NCBI GenBank assembly: GCA_037144095.1
Contig: JBAWXL010000212.1
Location: 1-8,393, forward strand
Reading direction: 5' to 3'
Source: CAIXTV01 sp037144095
GTDB taxonomy: Bacteria > Bacteroidota > Bacteroidia > Bacteroidales > CAIXTV01
Length of the DNA: 8,393 nucleotides
Part shown: piece by piece, positions 1 to 6,063 of the stretch
Numbering within the stretch: the first letter of the stretch is position 1
Layout of the letters: every line of letters starts with the position of its first letter
Notes under the pieces: generated by a model
The model's input: the letters and a program-made list of their open reading frames with translations, nothing else
Told to the model about the DNA's origin: nothing
Databases searched by the model: none
Program-made: the position numbers and the translations under genes

Positions 1-100
1 TTTGGAACAAAGTTAAATGTTTTCCCTGTTTGGTTGTGGCTTGTCCACGTCGGGGAATAGCGCCCCATAAAGTTTTCCGACCATAGACATGTTAGCATTC
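1..100. other. Left-edge stretch with open frames on both strands, no gene called
   Basis: The plus strand is open from the window edge to a TAG at 58-60 (it reads FGTKLNVFPVWLWLVHVGE). The minus strand is open from an ATG at 96-98 to the edge (it starts MLTCLWSENF and includes SPTWTSHNQTGK). Neither has a recognisable family, a ribosome-binding site or a promoter. The stretch abuts the 42-bp repeats, so I infer that it is more likely intergenic repeat DNA or the end of a gene outside the window than a new gene. Confidence 0.2.
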
Positions 101-234
101 CTGCCAAAAACTTATTTTCCTGCCGACTTCGACTCAGCTTTTCTGCCAAAAATTTATTTTCCTGTCAACCTCTAATCAGCTGTACCCTCAAAAATAAATT
201 TTCCTGCCCTTACCGACTCAGCTTTCTGCCAAAA
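101..234. repeat. Degenerate 42-bp tandem repeat, just over three copies
   Basis: Units start at 101, 143, 185 and 226 (the last partial), giving spacings of 42, 42 and 41 bp. Each begins with CTGCCAAAAA or a variant (CCCTCAAAAA in the third), followed by an AT-rich core, TTTTCCTGYC, and a CGACTCAGCTTT-like end (diverged in the second). Copies differ at several positions and there is no open frame through the array, so it is noncoding. Its role is unknown. The word CTGCCGACT inside unit 1 recurs in the intergenic array near 1.71 kb. Confidence 0.75.
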
Positions 235-250
235 TGGCAGTTCTTATTTG
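226..250 (+). terminator. Possible intrinsic terminator
   Basis: CTGCCA (226-231) and TGGCAG (235-240) form a perfect 6-bp stem with an AAA loop, followed by the T-rich tail TTCTTATTT. This would suit the end of a plus-strand transcript entering from beyond the left edge. The stem is short, and its left arm is also the start of the fourth unit of the tandem repeat, so it could simply be part of that element. Confidence 0.35.
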
Positions 251-515
251 AATGGAAAATTATGTGAATGCATATTATACTTTTTATTAAAATACCTGTA
301 TTTCACTAAAAATGTGATATAAAGAAGATATAAAACATTTTAAGATAAAGAATAGAAAGAAATATGTCTAATTGTAAAATTTAAAATGAAGTTTTATAAG
401 TAATGAAGGTCGACGAGATACTACATAAGGGAAAGTCAAATCTATGAAAGAATGTTTCGAAATAGCAATTAGCATCGAAATATATCATTTTTTGCGTCTC
501 ATACCACCCTCTCTC
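241..515. other. AT-rich intergenic stretch, nothing recognised
   Basis: This stretch has many stops in all frames and no gene, RNA or clear promoter that I can identify. The only local structure is an 8-bp direct repeat (TCGAAATA, at 457 and 475), which is weak. It separates the 42-bp repeats from the 8-bp array upstream of the aro gene and may include distal promoter sequence for that gene. Confidence 0.4.
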
Positions 516-555
516 CCTAAAAACCTAATAGCCTAAATGTCTAAAAGTCTCTAAT
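516..555. repeat. 8-bp tandem array, about five units
   Basis: Five consecutive 8-bp units read CCTAAAAA, CCTAATAG, CCTAAATG, TCTAAAAG and TCTCTAAT, with a consensus close to YCTAAAAG. The phase is exact although the units vary. The array ends 32 bp before the aro start codon and 17 bp before its promoter-like box, where the -33 region would lie. It is noncoding. Confidence 0.6.
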
Positions 556-572
556 CAAGTTGTTATTTTGTC

Positions 573-580
573 TAATTTTG
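573..580 (+). promoter_or_regulatory. Bacteroidota -7 box (TAnnTTTG) next to the aro start
   Basis: TAATTTTG is an exact match to the Bacteroidota -7 consensus TAnnTTTG. It lies seven bases before the ATG at 588, so transcription would begin at or within a few bases of the start codon and leave almost no 5' leader. No TTG sits at the usual -33 distance (the nearest, at 560-562, is too close), so the promoter is incomplete by consensus. The same octamer serves the gene starting at 7914. Confidence 0.45.
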
Positions 581-587
581 CAGTCTA

Positions 588-1685
588 ATGTCAAATTGCC
601 TCGAAATACAACCCATAGAAAACTGGCTAAGCACCGGCAACACCCCGCTTGTGATAGCCGGTCCTTGTAGTGCCGAAAGCCGCGAACAGCTTATCAGCAC
701 AGCCATTGAGCTTGCAAAAATACCCACGGTGGCAGCTTTTAGAGCCGGTATCTGGAAACCCCGCACTCGCCCCTCGAAATTTGAAGGCGTAGGTGCTGTT
801 GGTCTTGAGTGGTTGTGCGAGGTGAAAAAAATCACCGGACTGAAACTTGCCGTCGAAGTTGCCAACCCTCAACACGTTGAGCTTTGTTTGCAACACAAAA
901 TCGACATTTTATGGATTGGTGCCCGAACCACCGTCAACCCATTCTCGGTGCAGGAAATAGCTTCGGCGCTCAAAGGCTGTAAGGTAGCCGTTTTGGTTAA
1001 AAACCCCATTCATCCCGATATAAAACTCTGGCTCGGGACGCTCGAAAGGTTGAACCAGGCAGGCATCACCAATTTAGCGGCTGTTCATCGCGGGTTTTAT
1101 TCGTTCAATAAAACCCTATACCGCAACGAGCCTTTGTGGGAAGTGCCTATCGAGTTGAAACGCCTCTGTCCTGAGCTTCCAGTGCTCTGCGACCCCAGTC
1201 ATATTAGCGGTAAAAAAGATCATCTTGCCGATATTTCGCAAAAAGCACTCGATCTCGAAATGTGTGGTTTAATGATAGAATCGCATATTAATCCGGCGGA
1301 AGCACTCACCGATGCCAAACAACAAATTAGGCCTGATGCATTGGCTTCGATGCTTACAAAACTTACTGTAAGAGAGTTTTCGGGCACTTCTGAATTCCAA
1401 AATCAACTCGATCAATTGAGGTCGGAGATTGATGAAATCGACCGTCGCCTTATTGACACTTTGATGCAACGGATGGAAATTGTTGAGAAAATGGGATATT
1501 ATAAACGGGAAAACAATATTACGATTCTGCAGCTCAACAGATGGAATCAAATGCTCACCCAACGGCTTGCCTTAGGCGAAACCACCGGACTGAAACGCGA
1601 TTTCTTGTTGAAATTGTTTCAATTGGTGCATCGCGAAGCTATTCAAATTCAGACAGACATCATGAATGAGGGCAAAAAGGAATAA
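588..1685 (+). CDS. Bifunctional DAHP synthase / chorismate mutase
   Basis: This cytosolic enzyme condenses phosphoenolpyruvate with erythrose 4-phosphate, the first shikimate step, and its C-terminal domain converts chorismate to prephenate for Phe/Tyr synthesis. Residues 15-250 are a DAHP synthase barrel of the type related to KDO8P synthase: GPCSAE at 25-30, KPRTRPSKFEG at 57-67, GAR at 111-113, VKNP at 137-140, DPSH at 202-205, ESH at 231-233. By family alignment the metal ligands are C27, H205, E231 and D242. Residues 273-357 are an all-helical AroQ-type mutase; R278, R295, K306, R318 and Q355 match the E. coli P-protein active site. The mutase lies after the synthase, the order known from Porphyromonas and opposite to Bacillus. 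The start is fixed by an in-frame TAA at 573. The gene looks richer in G+C than the minus-strand genes. Symbols vary (aroF/aroG/pheB), so none is given. Confidence 0.96.
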   Translation: MSNCLEIQPIENWLSTGNTPLVIAGPCSAESREQLISTAIELAKIPTVAAFRAGIWKPRTRPSKFEGVGAVGLEWLCEVKKITGLKLAVEVANPQHVELCLQHKIDILWIGARTTVNPFSVQEIASALKGCKVAVLVKNPIHPDIKLWLGTLERLNQAGITNLAAVHRGFYSFNKTLYRNEPLWEVPIELKRLCPELPVLCDPSHISGKKDHLADISQKALDLEMCGLMIESHINPAEALTDAKQQIRPDALASMLTKLTVREFSGTSEFQNQLDQLRSEIDEIDRRLIDTLMQRMEIVEKMGYYKRENNITILQLNRWNQMLTQRLALGETTGLKRDFLLKLFQLVHREAIQIQTDIMNEGKKE

Positions 1686-1706
1686 AAAGAGTTTGTCGAA
1701 CATGCA

Positions 1707-1734
1707 AACTGCCGACTGAAGACTACCGACTTTT
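1707..1734. repeat. 7-bp tandem array, four units
   Basis: The units AACTGCC, GACTGAA, GACTACC and GACTTTT follow one another without interruption, sharing RACTNNN. The array occupies most of the convergent gap after the aro gene. CTGCCGACT at 1709-1717 also occurs at 120-128 inside the 42-bp repeat, which suggests a dispersed intergenic word in this genome. Confidence 0.55.
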
Positions 1735-1747
1735 CCCTATTAGGGAA
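1733..1747. terminator. Palindrome at convergent gene ends, possible bidirectional terminator
   Basis: TTCCCTA and TAGGGAA flank a single central T, so RNA could form a 6-bp stem with a 3-nt loop in either direction. It includes the stop codon of the M1 peptidase gene and lies about 50 bp after the aro stop. The plus-strand reading is followed by CAATTATTTTC, a weak U-tract, while the minus-strand reading is followed by AAAAGTC. The position suits a shared terminator, but the form is not classical. Confidence 0.4.
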
Positions 1748-3734
1748 CAATTATTTTCAATACATTAAAATGAGTTTCCGATTGTAGTCTACAAAAATAT
1801 ATTCCCGATTTAAGTTCAGTTGCGTTCAACGGAATGCTATGATTGCCTTTGGATAATTGAAGATTTTTGCTCCAAATCGTCTTGCCGGTAATGTCGGATA
1901 AAATAATAGAAATCTTATCATCATTCAGAATTTGAAACTGAAGAAGAGAATTCGCTGTTGTAGGGTTAGGCGAAATGTTTGCCCAGCTTTGTTTATCGTT
2001 TTCAATTTGTTGAATTGATTGAGCAATAGTGAATTCTTTCAACACAATTTGATTGTTAGGATCGAAAAACACACTATCGGCTTGTTTGGCAAAGTCGAAC
2101 CAAAAGAATTGATTTTGAACATCATTCATCACCTTCACGACGGTGTCGGTTTGGTCGTGAAAAACAATCCTGAATTCGACCGGCATTTTATAAATAGTTG
2201 CTGATGCCTGTGTTTGTTGAATATGTGTAAAAACGTTCCAGAGATTTGCATTTTGCTGATATATTCCATAACTCACCTGATAAACAGGATGGTTGGGTTG
2301 ATACAACCATTCGTTGAAATACCATGAATAATCCTGCCCTGTTGCCTGATTGATATTAAGAATAAAATCAGGAATAGTGGCAGATTTATATTTCAGGTTG
2401 GTATCAGCACAATAATGCTTCAATCCCTGAAAGAACAAGGTGTCACCCAAGACATAGCGGAGTTGATGTAATATGGATGCTCCCTTACAATATGTAATTG
2501 CATAATTAAATAAGACATTTGTCGAAGGAGTGTTGGTTGCCCAGGTGGTATCTGCATTTGCCCAACCGGGGTTGTTGGTTAAATAGTTGTTTGCGTAATA
2601 ATCAATGCGGTTTTTATAATTGGCATATCCGTAAGCATGTTCGTCCCAAAGAGCTTCAACATAAGTGGCAAATCCTTCGTTTAGCCAAACATCTGTCCAT
2701 GTTGCACAAGTTATCATATCACCAAACCATTGATGAGCAAACTCATGAGTTACCAGACCTTCAGCCCAGCAATCAGGGCAAAAACTGGTTAGGGTTTGAT
2801 TTTCCATGCCGCCCCATGGGAAGTTGTTATTCAATGTAGCAAAACCATTTTTCACAAAAGGATGCTCGCAAAAGAGTTGTGAATAAAGAGTTGCAACAGG
2901 AATGATAAGACTTTCACAATTATGAAGATTCGTCATGTTTTCACCGGTATTATAATAAAAGCGCATAGGGACACTGTCGTTTGGATTGGATATTTTGTGC
3001 CAATACACAATGTCAAGATTAAAATTTGTTTTCGAAGTGACGACCATCAAATAAGTCGCAACAGGCTCAGGGCTAACCCAATGATATTGTATGGTATCAA
3101 CGGTTTTCACCGAATCAGCAAGATAACCATTTGAACCTAACTTCACATTAGCAGGCGTTTTTGCATACAATTCCATCGTAGCCTTATCAGAAGGTTGATC
3201 CCAGCAAGGAAACCATTTTCTTGCTCCCTGAGGCTCACAATCAGTGTAAAGCATGCCATCATTACTCACCCAAAATGCCCCATCCGAAACATTCAAATGA
3301 TGATAATAGATTTTAATGGTTGCCGTTTGTCCCATATTATAGGTTTGATTTAATTGAATGGTGACATTATTAGCAGTTTGAGTAAAAGAAACCCCATTTT
3401 GACGGACAGAATCAATTACAATAGAAGTTTGTATAGCATCTAAAACAATAGATGAAATGACAGAATCAGCTTCAATAGTCATTGTATTAATTCCCTGAAA
3501 AGAACTTGGAAAAGGATTGGCGTAGCATTTATACAAATCTAATTCAAGCTTATAATGCAATACATTAAAAGAATGAGTTAGATTCAACAATAATAGCGTT
3601 TTATTTAAAAGAGTTTGATTAGAAGAAGATTGTTTTTTTTGAGAAATCAATTCAGCACCGGGAGCAAAAGTAAGATGTTGCCCAAAAATAAATGTGGGTA
3701 TTACGAACAATACAATTAATAGATATTTTTTCAT
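1740..3734 (-). CDS. Secreted M1-family zinc metallopeptidase with T9SS sorting domain
   Basis: This is a predicted zinc aminopeptidase that trims N-terminal residues from peptides outside the cell. Residues 1-19 are a signal peptide. An N-terminal beta domain (about 50-235) contains the M1 segment WFPCWDQPSDKA (174-185). The catalytic domain has the substrate-binding GGMEN (308-312) and HEFAH (330-334), with the third zinc ligand E353 in NEGFATY, the expected spacing of 18 residues. Y415 in YCKGAS matches the family's transition-state tyrosine. A beta domain (about 485-570) follows, and residues 585-664 (NISPNPTTANS, then GIYFCRL) resemble a type A T9SS C-terminal sorting domain, implying export across the outer membrane. 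The large C-terminal helical domain of ERAP-type enzymes is absent. The gene starts 9 bp after the dipeptidase stop, so the two are almost certainly co-transcribed. Exact substrate preference cannot be read. Confidence 0.95.
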   Translation of the reverse strand: MKKYLLIVLFVIPTFIFGQHLTFAPGAELISQKKQSSSNQTLLNKTLLLLNLTHSFNVLHYKLELDLYKCYANPFPSSFQGINTMTIEADSVISSIVLDAIQTSIVIDSVRQNGVSFTQTANNVTIQLNQTYNMGQTATIKIYYHHLNVSDGAFWVSNDGMLYTDCEPQGARKWFPCWDQPSDKATMELYAKTPANVKLGSNGYLADSVKTVDTIQYHWVSPEPVATYLMVVTSKTNFNLDIVYWHKISNPNDSVPMRFYYNTGENMTNLHNCESLIIPVATLYSQLFCEHPFVKNGFATLNNNFPWGGMENQTLTSFCPDCWAEGLVTHEFAHQWFGDMITCATWTDVWLNEGFATYVEALWDEHAYGYANYKNRIDYYANNYLTNNPGWANADTTWATNTPSTNVLFNYAITYCKGASILHQLRYVLGDTLFFQGLKHYCADTNLKYKSATIPDFILNINQATGQDYSWYFNEWLYQPNHPVYQVSYGIYQQNANLWNVFTHIQQTQASATIYKMPVEFRIVFHDQTDTVVKVMNDVQNQFFWFDFAKQADSVFFDPNNQIVLKEFTIAQSIQQIENDKQSWANISPNPTTANSLLQFQILNDDKISIILSDITGKTIWSKNLQLSKGNHSIPLNATELKSGIYFCRLQSETHFNVLKIIVP

Positions 3735-3743
3735 GTTTTTATT

Positions 3744-5129
3744 TTATTTATTCATTTCTTCAGCATAATATTGATAAAACCAGGCAATGGTTTCGATCCC
3801 GATGAACAGGTTAAACAGTGAGAAGTTTTCGTTTGGAGCATGAATTGCATCGCTTTCTAATCCAAAACCCATTAATATTGATTTTGTTCCCAACACTTTT
3901 TCGAAAAGGGAAATGATAGGAATGCTTCCTCCACTTCGGGTGGGAACAGGTATTTTATTAAACGTTTTCTCATAAGCCTTGCTGGCAGCGCGATAGGCAA
4001 TCATTTCAGAAGGTGCTACATAGGGTTCGCCTCCGTGTAAATATTTGACTTTAACTGTAACACCTTTGGGTGCTATTGACAATAAGAAATCTTCAAAAAG
4101 CTTAGCAATTTTGTCTGGCTGTTGATTAGGAACCAAACGCATTGATATTTTAGCTGAAGCTTTTTCGGGAAGGACTGTCTTGGTGCCTTCCTGAGTGAAA
4201 CCACTCCAAATCCCATTGATGTCAAGTGAAGGACGAATGCCGGTTCTCTCCAAAGTTGAATATCCTTTTTCACCATAAGTGCTTTTAATACCCAGAGCTT
4301 CGCAATACTTTTGTTCATCATAAGGAGCTTTTGCCATTTCAACTCGCTCTTCATGACTTATTACTAAAACATCATCATAAAAGCCCGGAATCGCAATATG
4401 ATTATTTTCATCAAAGAGTGCCGCTATCATTTTGGTTAATACATTTGCCGGATTTGCAACTGCGCCTCCATAAATACCTGAATGTAAATCGTGATTAGGT
4501 CCTTGCACTTCAACCTGCATATAGGCAATGCCTCTTAACCCTACCGTTATTGAAGGGGTGTCCTGTGCAATAATCCCGGTATCTGACACCAAAATAATAT
4601 CCGCTTTTAGCATTTCTTTATACTGATTACAAAAAACAGCAATGCTATCGGATCCCGTTTCTTCTTCACCCTCGAGAATAAACTTTACATTACAATTCAA
4701 TTGATTGGTCTTTGCAAGATATTCAAAGGCTTTGAGTTGAATAAACACCTGTCCTTTATCGTCATCGGCACCACGGGCATAAATCTTTTCATTACGGATT
4801 TCAGGTTCAAAAGGAGGGCTGTCCCAACCTTCAGTGCTTCCTGGTTTGTTGCCCGCAGGCATCACGTCATAATGACCATATATCATTACAGTTTGGAGGC
4901 TTTCATTAATTTTCTTTTCTCCATATACAATTGGAGCTCCTTCTGTTTGATATATTTCAACCTTATCAGCCCCAGAATTCAGAAGGTTTTCTTTAAGGTA
5001 AATGGCTGCCTTTTGCATATCGTCAACATGATCGGCACTGCCACTTACTGTTGGGATTCGGATTAAGCCAAAAAGTTCATTTAGTATTCTTTCTTTATTT
5101 TGGCTGATGTATTCTTTAATATTATTCAT
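3744..5129 (-). CDS. M20-family metallodipeptidase (carnosinase/PepV-like)
   Basis: This is a two-metal peptidase, probably cytosolic (no signal peptide), that hydrolyses dipeptides or other short peptides. By family alignment the metal ligands are H86 (in GHYD), bridging D123 (in ADDDKG), E157 (in EGEEETGS), D183 (in SDTG) and H430 (in DAIHAPNE). The catalytic pair is D88 and E156. H216 in DLHSG is the conserved dimerisation-domain histidine that reaches the partner active site. The segment from about 190 to 390 is the inserted lid domain. At 461 residues it is full length for the CNDP-like branch. It lies 64 bp after the reductase stop and 9 bp before the M1 gene. A weak -7-like TAATTTTA lies about 20 bp upstream (5149-5156), one mismatch from consensus, so an independent promoter is possible. 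The dipeptide specificity is unknown. Confidence 0.93.
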   Translation of the reverse strand: MNNIKEYISQNKERILNELFGLIRIPTVSGSADHVDDMQKAAIYLKENLLNSGADKVEIYQTEGAPIVYGEKKINESLQTVMIYGHYDVMPAGNKPGSTEGWDSPPFEPEIRNEKIYARGADDDKGQVFIQLKAFEYLAKTNQLNCNVKFILEGEEETGSDSIAVFCNQYKEMLKADIILVSDTGIIAQDTPSITVGLRGIAYMQVEVQGPNHDLHSGIYGGAVANPANVLTKMIAALFDENNHIAIPGFYDDVLVISHEERVEMAKAPYDEQKYCEALGIKSTYGEKGYSTLERTGIRPSLDINGIWSGFTQEGTKTVLPEKASAKISMRLVPNQQPDKIAKLFEDFLLSIAPKGVTVKVKYLHGGEPYVAPSEMIAYRAASKAYEKTFNKIPVPTRSGGSIPIISLFEKVLGTKSILMGFGLESDAIHAPNENFSLFNLFIGIETIAWFYQYYAEEMNK

Positions 5130-5193
5130 GGCAATTGTTGTTTAGTAATAAAATTAATGCTGGTATATTTCCAATGATGTTTTCCGGAATATT

Positions 5194-5949
5194 TTATAGA
5201 ATAAAAGGAATTAAAGCCTTGCGGTTTTGAGGATAGTCGGGGAAATGATTTTGATACCACTTATGAGTTGAAAGTGCTCTGGGCAATAGATTAACGATGG
5301 TCCATAAAAGAAATGACAGTGCCGGCAAATTCCAAACCATAAAAACAAAACCTGTCCATTCGAGCATTTCGCCAAAATAATTTGGGCAAGAAATATATTT
5401 GTAAAGCTTACCAAAAGGAATTTTATAATCAGTGCCGGTTTTCCGAAGTTTAATTAAGGTTTGGTCGGCATTCCAATTAATGAACATTCCGGCAATAAAA
5501 AATAGCATTCCTATTGCAATTCTAAAATAGCAAATGTTTCCTTCATAAATTCCTTTACTTAGATTTCCAAAGAAATAGCCATTGAAAAAGGCATTCATCA
5601 AATTAAAACATAAAGCAAATATCGCAATCAGAAGGGGCATTTTCTTTCCTCTTGTTTTCAATCGAAAAGGGAAAATGATGACTCGGTTAAAATAGTGAAA
5701 GAGCCAAAGGGCGACAAAACCAAAAACAAGATAATTTAGCTTGTCTTTTCCTGCAAATACAAATAATGAAAACGCAATCAATGCAGGTGATTCCATCAAT
5801 ATCCATCCCAATTTATTATTGATCATGGGTCCCCAACCTGTTCTGACAAAGCGACCATAGGGAGCACTAACTTTAAGTAAAACAGGCAAAAGTATGATGG
5901 AACAAATTATCCAACCATAGAGTAAATTGTAATAAAGCGATTCAGTCAT
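5194..5949 (-). CDS. Steroid 5-alpha-reductase family membrane protein
   Basis: This is an integral membrane protein of the 3-oxo-5-alpha-steroid 4-dehydrogenase family, whose members use NADPH to reduce an enone double bond. At 251 residues it is close to the human SRD5A1/2 length (254-259). Hydrophobic segments lie near 8-27, 48-67, 72-92, 105-125, 140-160 and 198-220. Family signatures run the whole length: APYGRF (29-34), MESPA (52-56), HYFNR (85-89, usually HYFHR), GMFINWNAD (154-162), YKIPFGKLYKYISCPNYFGEMLEW (as segments within 175-198), RA (224-225), KWY (230-232), FPDYP (236-240) and RKALIPF (243-249). E53 and Y86 align with the catalytic pair E57/Y91 of SRD5A2. The true substrate could be a sterol, a steroid or another lipid enone. 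The gene lies 114 bp after the TPR gene and 64 bp before the dipeptidase gene. Confidence 0.88.
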   Translation of the reverse strand: MTESLYYNLLYGWIICSIILLPVLLKVSAPYGRFVRTGWGPMINNKLGWILMESPALIAFSLFVFAGKDKLNYLVFGFVALWLFHYFNRVIIFPFRLKTRGKKMPLLIAIFALCFNLMNAFFNGYFFGNLSKGIYEGNICYFRIAIGMLFFIAGMFINWNADQTLIKLRKTGTDYKIPFGKLYKYISCPNYFGEMLEWTGFVFMVWNLPALSFLLWTIVNLLPRALSTHKWYQNHFPDYPQNRKALIPFIL

Positions 5950-6063
5950 TAAACTTAGTTAACTGAGGATTAATCAATATTCTTTTATGAAAAAAACTCA
6001 AATCTCACAAGGATTTTGAATCTTATTCACTTTCATTTTACGAATCATCAGTGATTAAGTAAA
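5950..6063 (-). other. Gap that may carry the promoter of the downstream three-gene set
   Basis: This 114-bp spacer is the longest within the minus-strand run, so transcription may start here for the reductase and peptidase genes. No exact TAnnTTTG box is present; GAGATTTG (minus strand) differs at one position but lacks a -33 TTG. Just after the TPR stop, AATCA and TGATT can form a 5-bp stem without a U-tract, which is too weak to call a terminator. Confidence 0.3.

Noticed and set aside
13..90. Minus-strand 25-codon ORF starting MSMVGKLYGALF
   Set aside because: It is very short, overlaps two other open frames and has no promoter or ribosome-binding support.
101..240. CRISPR array
   Set aside because: The units are contiguous and degenerate without unique spacers between identical repeats, and no cas genes are present.
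572..865. Minus-strand open frame of 97 codons opposite the aro gene
   Set aside because: It lies fully antisense to a strong conserved enzyme, has low-complexity composition and resembles no family; it is a shadow of the real frame.
4701..5066. Plus-strand open frame of 121 codons opposite the M20 dipeptidase
   Set aside because: It is antisense to a gene with all family motifs intact and shows no domain or signal of its own.
6006..6063. Hairpin after the TPR gene as an intrinsic terminator
   Set aside because: The stem is only five A/T-rich pairs and no U-tract follows on the minus strand.
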